The notes: a model not told the origin generated them from the letters alone. 64,000 nt of DNA from Xenorhabdus mauleonii (GCF_900113945.1 NZ_FORG01000018.1:23251-87250); one strand, 5' to 3'. Shown: positions 29,772-40,081, counted from the first letter of the stretch. A program made the numbers and translations.

Positions 29772-31985
29772 ATGATAAAGCGCAGTTCTTTTTGGATTAT
29801 TTCGCCCTGTTTGTCTGTTATTTTGGCCCCATCGGTTTCAGCGACAGAATTAAAAAAAGAAAGTGATAAAGAAGATCGCATTGTTGTTTCCTCCAGCCGT
29901 ACTCATCGCAGTATTCCCCAAATGGCGCAGACAACTTGGGTGATTGAAAAGAGTGACATTGAACAGCAAATGGATGGGGGGAAAGAATTCAAAGATATTC
30001 TGGCGCAATTAATTCCAGGTATGGATGTCAGCAGCCAAGGCCGCACTAATCATGGAATGAATATTCGTGGCCGCTCAATTGCCGTCATGATTGATGGCGT
30101 GCGTTTAAATTCTTCCCGTTCTGATAGCCGACAATTAGATTCTATCGACCCATTCAATATTGACCATATTGAAGTCATCTCTGGCGCGACATCGCTTTAT
30201 GGCGGTGGCAGTACGGGGGGATTAATTAATATTGTCACGAAAAAAGGGCAGCAGGAAACACAAATTGATCTGCAATTGGGTGGCAAAAGTGGCCTGATAA
30301 GCCGTCAAGATCATGATGAAAAAGTAGCCGCAGCCATTAGTGGCGGCACTGATCGTATATATGGTCGTCTTTCAACTTCTTACCAACGTTATGGCGGCTG
30401 GTTTGATGGCAAAAAGAATGAAGTTTTAATCGATAACACTCAAACAGGCCTGCAATATTCCGATCGGTTTGATGTGATGGGAACCGGCCAGCTAACCATC
30501 AATGAACACCAGCAATTGCAGCTAATAACACAATATTACCGGAGTAAGGCTGATGGGAAGCATGGTATCTATCTCGGCCAGGATTTTGCAGCCGTCACCG
30601 GCAAAGCGGCAGCCTATAATGCAAGTGGATTAAATTCAGATCGCATTCCCGGCACTGAACGCCATCTGGTAAACCTGCAATATTCCAACACTGATTTTTT
30701 GGGGCAGGATTTAGTCGCACAGGCTTTTTATCGCGATGAGTCTTTTGCCTTTTATCCTTTCCCAACGCTGAAACAGGGTAAAGTCAACAGTATCAGTTCA
30801 TCAGAGCAAAAAACCCGTTTTTACGGTGGGAAATTCACGCTAAATAGCCAGCCTATTGAAAATTTGTCATTAACATACGGCTTTGATGCAGAACATGAAA
30901 AATTCAGTGCAAATCAGCAATTCTTTAATTTAGATACCGCTCGGAAATCCGGCGGGATGAAATTAAAAAATGACTATAATGTCGGCCGATATCCTGGATT
31001 CACGATTACCAACTTGGCTCCTTTTTTACAAACGAGCTACGATATCAATTCAATTTTTACCATCAATGGCGGGATACGCTATCAATATACGCAGAACAAA
31101 ATTGATGATTTTATCGCGTATAAACAGCAACAAGCGATTGCGGAAAAAGAAGCTAAATCCGCAGATACCATCCCCGGCGGCACAACCAGCTACAATAACT
31201 ACCTGTTTAATGCGGGAGTACTCGCCAATCTCGCTAAAAACCAACAAGTATGGTTTAACTTTTCCCAAGGGTTTGAACTGCCTGACTTAGGTAAATACTA
31301 CGGTTCAGGAATTTATGGCAAACCGGTAAACGGGCACTATCCGTTAATAAACAGCGTGAATGTCAATGACTCCAAATTAAGAGGCATCAAAGTCAATTCA
31401 TATGAGTTGGGATGGCGTTACAACGGAGATAACCTGCATACACAAATAGCAACTTATTATTCGCTGTCTGATATCACAATCGGTGTCAATAAAACAGACA
31501 TGACTATCATTGTGAATCCCAACAAGCGGCGTATTTATGGTGTGGAAGGTGCTGTAGATTATTTCTTTGACAACAGTGACTGGAGAGTCGGAACAACATT
31601 CAATATCCTCAAATCGGAAACACAAAAAAATGGGACATGGGAGAAACTGCCGATTACGGATGCCAGCCCATCTAAAATGACCGCCTATGTCAATTGGGCA
31701 CCCGATGATTGGGAATTCCGCCTGCAATCACAACAAACATTTAATGTCTCTGATGGCAGTGGCAAAAAGATAGATGGGTACAATACCGTTGATTTTCTCG
31801 GCACCTACTATTTACCTGTTGGAAAAATCAATTTCAGTATCGAAAATTTGTTGGATACAAAGTACACCACGATTTGGGGACAACGTGCCCGCGTCTTTTA
31901 TAGCCCGGGATATGGCGCTCCTGAATTATATAGCTATAAGGGTAGAGGAAGAGCGCTTGGACTAAGTTATTCCGTCACTTTCTAG
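29772..31985 (+). CDS. iutA: TonB-dependent receptor, ferric aerobactin type (IutA)
   Basis: Outer-membrane 22-strand receptor. The 737-residue protein has a signal peptide cut after about VSA (residue 24) and a TonB-box-like DRIVVSSS. Its plug domain is very close to E. coli IutA (VNSS-type core MAQTTWVIEKSDIEQQ, DGVRLNSSRSDSRQLD, IDHIEVISGATSLYGGGSTG). The barrel keeps IutA segments (GLNSDRIPGTERHL, KSVNV-like INSVNVNDSKLRG) and ends in LGLSYSVTF with C-terminal Phe. The ribosome site is GAAGG. No aerobactin synthesis genes are adjacent, so it likely imports a foreign or distantly encoded citrate-hydroxamate siderophore through FhuCDB. Confidence 0.92.
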   Translation: MIKRSSFWIISPCLSVILAPSVSATELKKESDKEDRIVVSSSRTHRSIPQMAQTTWVIEKSDIEQQMDGGKEFKDILAQLIPGMDVSSQGRTNHGMNIRGRSIAVMIDGVRLNSSRSDSRQLDSIDPFNIDHIEVISGATSLYGGGSTGGLINIVTKKGQQETQIDLQLGGKSGLISRQDHDEKVAAAISGGTDRIYGRLSTSYQRYGGWFDGKKNEVLIDNTQTGLQYSDRFDVMGTGQLTINEHQQLQLITQYYRSKADGKHGIYLGQDFAAVTGKAAAYNASGLNSDRIPGTERHLVNLQYSNTDFLGQDLVAQAFYRDESFAFYPFPTLKQGKVNSISSSEQKTRFYGGKFTLNSQPIENLSLTYGFDAEHEKFSANQQFFNLDTARKSGGMKLKNDYNVGRYPGFTITNLAPFLQTSYDINSIFTINGGIRYQYTQNKIDDFIAYKQQQAIAEKEAKSADTIPGGTTSYNNYLFNAGVLANLAKNQQVWFNFSQGFELPDLGKYYGSGIYGKPVNGHYPLINSVNVNDSKLRGIKVNSYELGWRYNGDNLHTQIATYYSLSDITIGVNKTDMTIIVNPNKRRIYGVEGAVDYFFDNSDWRVGTTFNILKSETQKNGTWEKLPITDASPSKMTAYVNWAPDDWEFRLQSQQTFNVSDGSGKKIDGYNTVDFLGTYYLPVGKINFSIENLLDTKYTTIWGQRARVFYSPGYGAPELYSYKGRGRALGLSYSVTF

Positions 31986-31994
31986 CCATGAGCC

Positions 31995-32027
31995 GTTATG
32001 TGTGCCCATCCAATGGGTACACATAAC
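31995..32027. terminator. Bidirectional hairpin between iutA and trkH
   Basis: A 15-bp stem (GTTATGTGTGCCCAT at 31995-32009 with ATGGGTACACATAAC at 32013-32027, one G-T pair) with a 3-base loop lies between the convergent genes. There is no strong T run. Confidence 0.6.
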
Positions 32028-32050
32028 ACGTAATGCATTAAATATAGTCA

Positions 32051-33511
32051 CTAAAACCGCCAAAACGCTTTCGAACATAAAATCAATATTGGGTAAATTT
32101 CCAGCCTTCCCAATAACATAGCCGCGCACATCATCCATTTTGCTGCTGCATCAAGCTCACCAAAACCTTGGGCTGTGGCACCATATCCAATCCCCATGTT
32201 ATTGATACAGGCAGCAACCGTGGCAAAAGATGTCACCAAATCGTAACCAAGCAAGTTCAAGGCCCATATAAAGAAGCAGCTAAAAAAAACATAAAGGAAG
32301 AAAAAGCCCCAGACCGATCGCAATACACGCTCTTGAACCGCAGATTGGCCAATCTTGATCGTCGAAATGGAATTTGGGTGAACGAGTTGATTAATTTCAC
32401 TGAAACTTTGTTTTGCCAGGATCATGAAGCGCAATGCTTTGATGCCGCCACAGGTTGATCCCACGCAGCCACCAAAAAAGCTGACCGCCAGCAACATCAA
32501 GATAGTATGGGGTGGCCATTGGGCGTAATCCGATGTTGCCAGACCATTGTCCGTCATCATGGAACTGGTCATAAAAAAGCCATGAACAAAGGCATCTTTT
32601 ATGCCATACATACCAGAACGGTATAATTCCAACCAAATAATACAAACTATCCCTGACAGCACTAATAAGAAGAATTGTAACTCGGCATTTTTCAAGAGCG
32701 GCTTCAGGCTTCGGCGTGTCAAGGCAACGAAGTAAAGCGTAAAGTTGACAGCCGACAATACTGAGAAAATCCCCCCCACCATTTCAATGGCAGCACTGTC
32801 ATAGTAACCAAGGCTTTCATTACGGGTTGAAAATCCCCCCAGCGAGACGGTGGAGATACCATGACAAATGGCATCGAACCATGACATCCCTGCCCCCCAA
32901 AAGCTGACCGAGCATAATCCCCCCAACATTAAATAAACAACCCACAAGCTCTTGGCACTGTCGGCAAGGCGCGGAGTCAATCGCTCTTCTTTGAAAGGGC
33001 CGGGCATTTCTGATTGATACAGTTTGGCCCCACCAATACCCAGTAATGGCAGTATGGCTACGGCAAGAACAATGACGCCCAATCCGCCGATAAAATTGAG
33101 TTGGGCACGATAATAAAGCATCGACTTGGGCAAAGCAGAAACATCATTCAGTATTGTTGCGCCCGTGGTCGTTATCCCGGAGACGCCTTCAAACATTGCA
33201 TCCACGAGCTTGATGTTCAAACTTTTGTCGAGTACAAATGGCAAGGCGCTGATCAGCGAAAACAGCAACCAAAATAACACGATGATAAGAAACCCATCTT
33301 GCGTACTGGGCTGTACTTTCGTTTTACGGGTGAGATACCAACCCGTGCTTCCGGCGACTAATCCAATAATAAATGTCTCAAAAAAAGCAAAAACACTTTT
33401 TTCTTTATAAAACAATGCAACAAAAATAGGCAACAGCATCGAAAGGCTGTACAGGAGCACCAAAAAACTACACAGGTGCCCAACAATCATGAGTTGGTTT
33501 TTTCTGACCAT
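32051..33511 (-). CDS. TrkH/TrkG-type potassium uptake channel subunit
   Basis: Inner-membrane K+-translocating subunit of the Trk family, 486 residues with four M1-P-M2 repeats. Three pore loops resemble E. coli TrkH (GITTTGATILND, STVSLGGFSTRNE, AACINNMGIGYG). The third is divergent (SSMMTDNGLATSD instead of TTAGFTT) but keeps the glycine. The C-terminus MLLGRLEIYPILILCSKAFWRF matches the family. No trkA-like gating subunit is nearby. It sits among iron genes by position only. Its place between iutA and lipB is not the E. coli trkH locus, so it may be a second Trk channel. Confidence 0.9.
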   Translation of the reverse strand: MVRKNQLMIVGHLCSFLVLLYSLSMLLPIFVALFYKEKSVFAFFETFIIGLVAGSTGWYLTRKTKVQPSTQDGFLIIVLFWLLFSLISALPFVLDKSLNIKLVDAMFEGVSGITTTGATILNDVSALPKSMLYYRAQLNFIGGLGVIVLAVAILPLLGIGGAKLYQSEMPGPFKEERLTPRLADSAKSLWVVYLMLGGLCSVSFWGAGMSWFDAICHGISTVSLGGFSTRNESLGYYDSAAIEMVGGIFSVLSAVNFTLYFVALTRRSLKPLLKNAELQFFLLVLSGIVCIIWLELYRSGMYGIKDAFVHGFFMTSSMMTDNGLATSDYAQWPPHTILMLLAVSFFGGCVGSTCGGIKALRFMILAKQSFSEINQLVHPNSISTIKIGQSAVQERVLRSVWGFFFLYVFFSCFFIWALNLLGYDLVTSFATVAACINNMGIGYGATAQGFGELDAAAKWMMCAAMLLGRLEIYPILILCSKAFWRF

Positions 33512-33627
33512 CTGTTATCTCAAACAGCGATTAAAAGAAATCTGCGAAATATATAACTATGATAATATAAAATATAAATATATTCGTCTAATTAACATTA
33601 TTATTGCATTAAGTCATTCCCGAACTG

Positions 33628-34326
33628 GTGAGATTCATCTTAGGGCGTTATACTGACGGGCACTTTTTATTAACGAATGATGAACCCCCATTGCAACATA
33701 ACACCGTTATCTTACGCCAGTTAGGTATTCAGCCTTACGAGCCGGTTTCTGATGCCATGCATCAATTTACCGAACAGCGTACTGCGGAAACACCTGATGA
33801 AATCTGGCTGGTCCAACACGAAAAAGTCTTCACGCAAGGTCAGGCAGGTAAATCCGAGCACGTACTTGTCGCTGGTGATATTCCGGTCATTCAATCGGAC
33901 AGAGGTGGCCAAGTCACCTATCATGGGCCTGGGCAGCAGGTCATGTATGTTTTGATTGATTTGAAACGGTCAAAAATTGGTGTTCGTCAATTGGTAACGG
34001 CAATCGAAAATACTGTGATTGAAACGCTGGCCCATTTTGAGGTGGAAGCGTACGCTCGCCCGGATGCACCCGGTGTTTACGTCGCAGGCAACAAAATATG
34101 TTCTCTTGGGCTGCGGATCCGTAAGGGATGTTCTTTCCACGGCCTCGCACTGAATATAGCAATGGATTTAGAACCGTTTTTACGCATTAACCCATGTGGT
34201 TATGCTGGCATGAAAATGATCCAACTCAGTGATTTCATTACTGGCGTGACAATAGAAGATGTACAACCCGTTCTGGTGGAGAAATTCTGTCAGATCTTGG
34301 GATTTCAACTAATCAATGAAAGATGA
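33628..34326 (+). CDS. lipB: Octanoyl-ACP:protein N-octanoyltransferase
   Basis: Moves octanoate from ACP to lipoyl domains, the first step of lipoate synthesis. The long form starts at a GTG (232 residues). An in-frame TTG at 33691 would start [19 protein letters not shown], closer to the E. coli N-terminus; neither has a clear ribosome site. Catalytic elements are intact: [15 protein letters not shown], and the Cys/Lys region [22 protein letters not shown] followed by [10 protein letters not shown]. lipA follows, as in E. coli, though without ybeF between. Confidence 0.93.
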   Translation: MRFILGRYTDGHFLLTNDEPPLQHNTVILRQLGIQPYEPVSDAMHQFTEQRTAETPDEIWLVQHEKVFTQGQAGKSEHVLVAGDIPVIQSDRGGQVTYHGPGQQVMYVLIDLKRSKIGVRQLVTAIENTVIETLAHFEVEAYARPDAPGVYVAGNKICSLGLRIRKGCSFHGLALNIAMDLEPFLRINPCGYAGMKMIQLSDFITGVTIEDVQPVLVEKFCQILGFQLINER

Positions 34327-34443
34327 TATAATTTTTTAACATTTTTCAAAAAAATTTGAATGGATTTATTGCCTCGATATTTCACTCATCACCATCAGGC
34401 AGTAAATAAAAATCTGAAGAATATAACTGGAACCAGCACGATT

Positions 34444-35409
34444 ATGAGTAAACCAATTCAGATGGAACGCGGTGTCAAATATCGCGACGCAGACAAGATG
34501 GCTTTGATCCCTGTGAAGACAGTTGCCACAGAACGTGAAGCACTCTTGCGTAAACCTGAGTGGATGAAAATCAAACTTCCTGCGGATTCCAGCCGCATTC
34601 AAGGCATCAAAGCTGCAATGCGCAAAAATGGGCTGCATTCAGTCTGTGAAGAAGCCTCCTGCCCTAACCTTGCTGAGTGTTTTAATCACGGAACCGCCAC
34701 CTTTATGATCTTGGGCGCCATTTGTACTCGCCGCTGCCCATTCTGCGACGTAGCGCATGGTCGTCCGAATGCACCGGATGCAAATGAACCGGTTAAACTC
34801 GCACAAACCATCCAAGATATGAACTTGCGCTATGTCGTTATCACATCAGTTGACCGCGATGACTTGCGTGATGGTGGCGCACAGCACTTTGCTGACTGTA
34901 TTTCTGCTATCCGTGAAAAAAATCCTTCAATCAAAATAGAAACGCTGGTGCCGGATTTTCGTGGTCGCATGGATCGTGCGCTGGAAATTCTGACCGCAAC
35001 ACCACCGGATGTGTTTAACCACAATTTGGAAAACGTACCACGTATTTATCGTCAGGTTCGCCCGGGTGCTAACTATGAATGGTCATTGAAATTGCTGGAA
35101 AAATTCAAGGAAGCACACCCAGACATCCCGACTAAATCAGGTTTGATGGTGGGGCTGGGAGAAACTAATGAAGAAATCATTGAGGTTATGCGTGATTTGC
35201 GCCGTCATGGTGTCACCATGTTGACTCTTGGCCAGTATTTACAGCCAAGTCGCCATCACCTGCCAGTCCAGCGTTATGTCAGCCCTGCTGAATTTGAAGA
35301 AATGAAAGAAGCTGCGCTGGAAATGGGCTTTACCCATGCTGCCTGTGGCCCGTTCGTTCGTTCATCTTACCATGCTGACTTGCAAGCCAAGGGCATGGAA
35401 GTTAAATAA
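34444..35409 (+). CDS. lipA: Lipoyl synthase
   Basis: Radical-SAM enzyme that inserts two sulfurs into the octanoyl chain. The ATG at 34444 gives 321 residues ([21 protein letters not shown]), the E. coli length; the frame opens earlier at 34360. It has the auxiliary cluster cysteines [12 protein letters not shown] and the radical-SAM motif CTRRCPFC. The C-terminal serine region is [21 protein letters not shown]. In E. coli tatE lies nearby; here the next gene is crcB. Confidence 0.97.
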   Translation: MSKPIQMERGVKYRDADKMALIPVKTVATEREALLRKPEWMKIKLPADSSRIQGIKAAMRKNGLHSVCEEASCPNLAECFNHGTATFMILGAICTRRCPFCDVAHGRPNAPDANEPVKLAQTIQDMNLRYVVITSVDRDDLRDGGAQHFADCISAIREKNPSIKIETLVPDFRGRMDRALEILTATPPDVFNHNLENVPRIYRQVRPGANYEWSLKLLEKFKEAHPDIPTKSGLMVGLGETNEEIIEVMRDLRRHGVTMLTLGQYLQPSRHHLPVQRYVSPAEFEEMKEAALEMGFTHAACGPFVRSSYHADLQAKGMEVK

Positions 35410-35424
35410 CCCGTTGCCACCATA

Positions 35425-35799
35425 ATGATAAATATCGTTCTGGCCATATTTGTCGGTGGTGGTTTTGGTAGCGTTCTGCGCTGGCTCATCAGTTGCCGCC
35501 TGAATAACCCTTCTTCCCCGATAGCCGTTGGTACGCTGACGGCCAATTGCATCGGCGCATTCATCATTGGGTTGGGTTTGGCTTATTTTAATAAAACCAC
35601 CCACCTTGATCCCGTCTGGAAGTTAATGCTGACAACGGGGTTTTGCGGCGGCCTGACCACATTCTCCACCTTTTCCGTTGAAATCGTTTATCTGCTGCAA
35701 ACAGGAAAGCTAGGCTGGGCACTGGTTGGCATTCTGGCAAATGTTGGAGGCTCATTGCTTATGACTGCCCTTGCGTTTGCGATCATAAACAAGCTGTAA
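35425..35799 (+). CDS. crcB: Fluoride channel Fluc/CrcB
   Basis: Small membrane protein forming a dual-topology dimeric fluoride exporter. It has 124 residues and four helices. Signatures are [13 protein letters not shown] near the start, [14 protein letters not shown] with the conserved Asn, and [17 protein letters not shown] with the Phe-box and central sodium-site region. It lies 16 bases after lipA and may be cotranscribed. I see no fluoride riboswitch in this short gap. Confidence 0.94.
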   Translation: MINIVLAIFVGGGFGSVLRWLISCRLNNPSSPIAVGTLTANCIGAFIIGLGLAYFNKTTHLDPVWKLMLTTGFCGGLTTFSTFSVEIVYLLQTGKLGWALVGILANVGGSLLMTALAFAIINKL

Positions 35800-35823
35800 G
35801 TGCCTGTCTGCCTCACCAAAACG

Positions 35824-35854
35824 AAAAAAACCCGTCATCTATGACGGGTTTTAA
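35824..35854. terminator. Bidirectional terminator between crcB and cspE
   Basis: A 10-bp perfect stem (AACCCGTCAT at 35829-35838 with ATGACGGGTT at 35841-35850) is flanked by an A run on one side and TTTT on the other. It serves the convergent crcB and cspE. Confidence 0.85.
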
Positions 35855-35873
35855 AGAAATATGGGATTCGAAA

Positions 35874-36083
35874 TTAGATTGCGACAACGTTCGCAGCAGA
35901 TGGACCTTTTTCGCCCTCAGTAATTTCAAACTCTACTTTTTGGCCTTCGGCCAGAGTTTTGAATCCGTTAGACTGAATGGCGGAAAAATGTACAAAAACA
36001 TCTTTGCTACCATCTTCTGGAGTGATAAAACCGAATCCTTTGGATTCATTAAACCACTTAACGTTACCTTTAATTTTTGACAT
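35874..36083 (-). CDS. cspE: Cold-shock-like protein CspE
   Basis: Single-domain OB-fold nucleic-acid chaperone and antiterminator. The ATG at 36083 gives 69 residues ([20 protein letters not shown]), almost identical to E. coli CspE; the preceding TTG codon is not needed. RNP1-type KGFGFI and RNP2-type VFVHF are intact. The ribosome site AAGG lies upstream. The neighbouring crcB supports CspE over CspC. A leader of up to 190 bases separates it from ogt. Confidence 0.95.
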   Translation of the reverse strand: MSKIKGNVKWFNESKGFGFITPEDGSKDVFVHFSAIQSNGFKTLAEGQKVEFEITEGEKGPSAANVVAI

Positions 36084-36273
36084 CAAAACTTACCTTTAAA
36101 TAAAAATAGACACTAACTCAGCGTCGCCTACAGTACAACAAAAAATATAGCCCACTGTCTGCAACATAGATCACGAATTATATAATAAAATGCAAAAAAC
36201 GCGTTTTTCGCTTTAATTACATAGATGATTTTATACGCCTATACTGATTTCACAAATAAATTAGCGTTTTATT

Positions 36274-36759
36274 TTAATTTTGTTTACTTTTCACCTTCCT
36301 GGGCTTTTCGTGCTCCAGCAACCACTCCTTGATATCCAACCCTCCAGTATAGCCAACTAATTTACCATCATGACCAATTACTCTATGGCAGGGAACAATC
36401 AATGAAATAGGATTACGTGAATTTGCCATACCGACCGCACGACAATAATTTACCGACCCCAATGTCAACGCTAATTGTTTATAACTCCACATCTCACCAT
36501 AAGGGATGGTGCAGAGCTGCTGCCAGACACGCCTTTGAAATTCAGTTCCTTGCATGCTTAAAGGAACTGTAAATGTCAGCCTCTTTCCTTTGAAATATTC
36601 CTGCAGCTCTTTTACACACTGTTTGGTAATCGAGTTTTTAGATTCTGACTCTTTTTTTTCAGTAACAAAATAAATGCTGGTTACTCCTTCATCATCCGCA
36701 GTGATATGTACATAAGGCTTAGGAAATCCTTCTGGAGTATTCAGGTAATGATGGTACAT
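36274..36759 (-). CDS. ogt: Methylated-DNA-protein-cysteine methyltransferase
   Basis: Suicide repair protein that takes the methyl group from O6-methylguanine. The 161-residue protein has the active site IVPCHRVIG with Cys124. The helix-turn-helix DNA-binding region (TEFQRRVWQQLCTIPYGEMWSYKQLA) and the asparagine hinge (AVGMANSRNPISLIVP) precede it. The length fits Ogt rather than the two-domain Ada. It is a single gene upstream of cspE on the same strand, with AT-rich DNA beyond its start. Confidence 0.9.
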   Translation of the reverse strand: MYHHYLNTPEGFPKPYVHITADDEGVTSIYFVTEKKESESKNSITKQCVKELQEYFKGKRLTFTVPLSMQGTEFQRRVWQQLCTIPYGEMWSYKQLALTLGSVNYCRAVGMANSRNPISLIVPCHRVIGHDGKLVGYTGGLDIKEWLLEHEKPRKVKSKQN

Positions 36760-38155
36760 AAACTACCTCCATTTAATTTATTATTAAAAATTTCTGTACT
36801 AGCCTAAATCTCTCCTTCATCAGTTTGCAATGATGAATTCGGTTACACATCTGACAATTTGATAAAGAAACCATACCACCCTCTGACAATTAAAATTATG
36901 GCTCTGCCAATAATATATGACACTTTATTTTTAATGTCACTTTTTTAAAAAAAGAAAAAACCCAACATATGGAATAAAAACAATAAAATTACCCAATATG
37001 TAGTCTTTGTTTCATAAAAAAACTATCTCGATATAATACACAAATGTTAGTTTTTATTAATACCAACTCTCTATACTACAAAGTTTTTTTACCAGAAGTG
37101 TTATGATTTATGGCAATCACAATGACTATTCGGCCATAAATACCGGATTTAAATATCCCAACTAAGGATAAAACCCTTCAGAAGCATAACTAAATTTTCA
37201 CGGCTGAATATTTATAACCGCACGGAAAAACACATGACAAAAAAATATAGCAAAGAAACAAAAGTAAACATTACCAAAGTGAATAACATCAGCCGGAAAA
37301 ACAAAAGCCAAAGAGGCAGGGTGTAAATTACACTGTTGTCAATTAATCAATCGCGCGAAAAAGCCTACTATTTTTAACAAACAAAGAGTTTCATTTAAAA
37401 CTGTGATGAAGCGCACTCGAAAGTTAAGAAAGGAATCGCTTGATGGGCTTGTTTTCATTTCCCATTTGTTAACGTTTAAGATGGAAGAACACCATAAAAC
37501 AATCTATTTCATTGTTATAAAATATATTTTCATAACAATGAAATAAGCTAAAAATCCCATACAAGAAATTCTGGGCAAGAAGGGGATGCAATATATAGCA
37601 GCACTTCGAATAAATTAATCAAAATAAGATTGGGGTAGATTAAAATAATATATCAATAACAGGTCGATTTTCTGTATGTAAATTAAACTCAAAATGAATG
37701 AGATTTATCCTTATCCCGCCACATAGTCATTAACTTATGCTTCCTTATTTCTTCTGGCAATAACCGGAAACCTATTGAATATATAGCCATTCTCCGCTTA
37801 TAACGAAAATAAAATATGCTCGCTTTAAACTGGGTATGGATGAAAGATTCTGTGATGGCATGATTATTCATTAATCGTAAAATGATCAAATATGGATATT
37901 CACATGCAAAATCATTAGATACAGCACTAACACGTACGAAACATTTACTGAAGGTTATCCAAGCACCCTCTTCCAAACCGCACATCAGACTAAAACATTA
38001 ACAAAAACTCACAATCCCAGCCCCATCACGCCCAATTACAGCCAAAACCGTTGTTATAAATAATATTAATTAGATAATTTATACATTTCATATTTTCACA
38101 TTCATCATATTTTGTTAATGTTGTTTCACCTATTAACAAAAAAACAAAATGTCGT
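36760..38155. other. AT-rich stretch without a convincing gene
   Basis: About 1.4 kb between ogt and ygaZ. It is strongly AT-rich, with A and T runs. The largest frame is on the minus strand at 37689-37985 (98 codons); I do not recognise it and it has no clear ribosome site. A 30-codon Lys-rich frame starts at 37234. A 14-bp inverted repeat lies at 37505-37545. It may hold regulatory DNA or decayed genes; I cannot show either. Confidence 0.6.
37505..37545. repeat. 14-bp perfect inverted repeat in the AT-rich gap
   Basis: TATTTCATTGTTAT at 37505-37518 pairs perfectly with ATAACAATGAAATA at 37532-37545. The 13-base spacer itself contains AAAATATATTTT. It lies far from the nearest certain gene on either side, so it is not an obvious terminator. 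Confidence 0.6.
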
Positions 38156-38962
38156 ATGCAAATGCCAGACAAATCTGTACCCAACATACTGATATCTGAT
38201 GCGCCACAATCCGAACAACCTTTAACGCATAAAGTTTCTTCATTTAAAGATGGCATTTGGGATAGCCTTCCTATTGCTATCGGCTACATTCCCATTTCAT
38301 TTGCATTTGGCTTGAGCTCAGTCAAGTTAGGGTTTACGCCCTTAGAAGCCATTTTCTTTTCATGCATAATTTATGCCGGAGCCAGTCAATTTGTTATCAC
38401 AGCCCTGCTTAGTGCTGGGATGTCACTGTGGATTACCGCCTTGACCGTGATGGCAATGGATATTCGCCATATTTTGTACGGCCCAGCATTGCGTTATCGC
38501 ATTAAACAAAAATTATCGAAAAAGAAAACTGTGATCTGGGCTTTTGGTCTGACCGATGAAGTATTTGCCGCAGCAACGGCTAAATTAATAAAAGATAATC
38601 GTAGCTGGAGCGAAAACTGGATGGTCGCCATTGCCATATGCTCCTGGCTCTCTTGGGTATTAGGCACTGTATTAGGAACGGTATTAGGTAACGGTTATTT
38701 GGATGAGTACCCAGCCGTTGAAGCTACGATGATTTTTATGCTTCCTGCCCTGTTTTTGAGCTTCTTACTGGCTTCATTCAAAAAACAAAACAGCTATTGC
38801 GTTGTTGCCTCTATATCGGGAGCCATAGTCGGCATGACATTTTTTTCAATACCTATTGCCATTTTTGCCGGAATTATGAGTGGCTGTTTAGCCGCACTTT
38901 TGCAAACTAAAAATGCGCAACCCGAAAACGCACAATTGAATAACAGTACATCATATGATTGA
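38156..38962 (+). CDS. ygaZ: AzlC-family amino-acid exporter subunit YgaZ
   Basis: Large subunit of the YgaZH branched-chain amino-acid (valine) exporter. The 268-residue membrane protein is close to E. coli YgaZ (IYAGASQFVITALLSAG, LTVMAMDIRHILYGPALR, WAFGLTDEVFAAATAKL). An alternative ATG lies two codons downstream of the listed start; the ribosome site is poor. It overlaps ygaH by 8 bases and mprA follows, the same order as in E. coli. Confidence 0.93.
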   Translation: MQMPDKSVPNILISDAPQSEQPLTHKVSSFKDGIWDSLPIAIGYIPISFAFGLSSVKLGFTPLEAIFFSCIIYAGASQFVITALLSAGMSLWITALTVMAMDIRHILYGPALRYRIKQKLSKKKTVIWAFGLTDEVFAAATAKLIKDNRSWSENWMVAIAICSWLSWVLGTVLGTVLGNGYLDEYPAVEATMIFMLPALFLSFLLASFKKQNSYCVVASISGAIVGMTFFSIPIAIFAGIMSGCLAALLQTKNAQPENAQLNNSTSYD

Positions 38963-39290
38963 TAATAAAATACTTTTCATCGGCCTTGTTGTAGGTATTG
39001 CTAATTTTCTATTCCGCTACCTGCCATTACGTATAGGAGGCAATCACTCACCAGCTGGAAAAAGTGGAAAGATAGGCATCATACTCGATAGCATTGGTAT
39101 TGCTTCCATATGCTCACTACTCATCATTTCAAGCATTCCAGAGGTGATAAAAGAGCATAATAAAATTCTTCCCACCCTAATCGGCTTTCTGACCATCTGT
39201 TTATTCTTTTATAAAACACGAAGCATTATCGTTGCAACACTGTCCGGTGCTGCCATTTTTGGATTAATATTCAAGGTATTTATGAATTAG
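38955..39290 (+). CDS. ygaH: AzlD-family small subunit YgaH
   Basis: Small partner of YgaZ with 111 residues and about four membrane helices. It resembles E. coli YgaH (LFIGLVVGIANFLFRYLPLR, ILDSIGIASICSLLIISSIPEV, FYKTRSIIVATLSG). Overlap with ygaZ implies coupled translation and a 1:1 complex. Confidence 0.92.
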   Translation: MIDNKILFIGLVVGIANFLFRYLPLRIGGNHSPAGKSGKIGIILDSIGIASICSLLIISSIPEVIKEHNKILPTLIGFLTICLFFYKTRSIIVATLSGAAIFGLIFKVFMN

Positions 39291-39419
39291 GTATCAATAT
39301 CAAAAGAAATATGATGATAATAAATAACTACAATTGCTAAATTTAACTTTTAATATAGTATTTGTATGGTTTTTAACAGAAGTTACTTTACCGGTTGAAA
39401 CTAATAAGGTATCTAAACA

Positions 39420-39935
39420 ATGGAAAGTTCATTCACTCCCACAGAAGAGTTGCTTAATTGCCGTGTAGCACAGCAAAAAAGTTTTCCCTATCAAGAGATA
39501 TTGCTCACTCGCTTGTCAATGCATGTCCAGAGCAAAATACTGGAAAATCGTAATAACATGCTGAAAGCGCAAGGAATCAATGAAACCTTGTTTATGGCTC
39601 TGATGATTCTGGATACCAAAGAAAGTCGCAGCATTCAGCCATCAGAACTCAGTGCTGCATTGGGATCTTCCCGTACAAATGCAACGCGCATTGCTGATGA
39701 ATTAGAAAAACAAGGCTGGATAGAAAGAAAGGAGAGCCATAACGATCGCCGTTGTCTCCACCTTCATCTAACAGAGAAAGGTTCAAGTTTCTTGAATAGT
39801 TTGCTCCCACCTCAGCATGAATGCCTGGTTAAACTTTGGTCTATTCTGGATTTGGAAGAAAAAAATCAGTTAGAGAAATTGATGAGGAAAATCTTGAACC
39901 AATTAGACAATGTTGGCGATTGTTTCAATAAGTAA
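39420..39935 (+). CDS. mprA: MarR-family repressor MprA (EmrR)
   Basis: Winged-helix repressor of emrAB that releases DNA when it binds hydrophobic drugs or uncouplers. The 171-residue protein resembles E. coli MprA through most of its length ([36 protein letters not shown]). The recognition region is [41 protein letters not shown]. emrA follows after 238 bases that contain a 12-bp inverted repeat. Confidence 0.95.
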   Translation: MESSFTPTEELLNCRVAQQKSFPYQEILLTRLSMHVQSKILENRNNMLKAQGINETLFMALMILDTKESRSIQPSELSAALGSSRTNATRIADELEKQGWIERKESHNDRRCLHLHLTEKGSSFLNSLLPPQHECLVKLWSILDLEEKNQLEKLMRKILNQLDNVGDCFNK

Positions 39936-40081
39936 TCATCTCTTCTTCGGAAAGTTTTAAGCTAAGAAAAACATGTTATCGCAACATGACCTAAAAAAAC
40001 TTTTCTGTTGGCCTGTATTATTTGATACTTCGTATGGCTGACTATTATCTTCAGATAAGATTAAAACCCATATTGTCCGCT

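Noticed and set aside
37234..37326. 30-codon Lys-rich frame as a transposase or regulator remnant
   Set aside because: It begins MTKKYSKETKV, which faintly recalls transposase N-termini, but it is too short and has no other insertion-sequence parts or terminal repeats.
37689..37985. 98-codon minus-strand frame as a gene
   Set aside because: No recognised domain, no clear ribosome site, AT-rich surroundings; not enough to call it.
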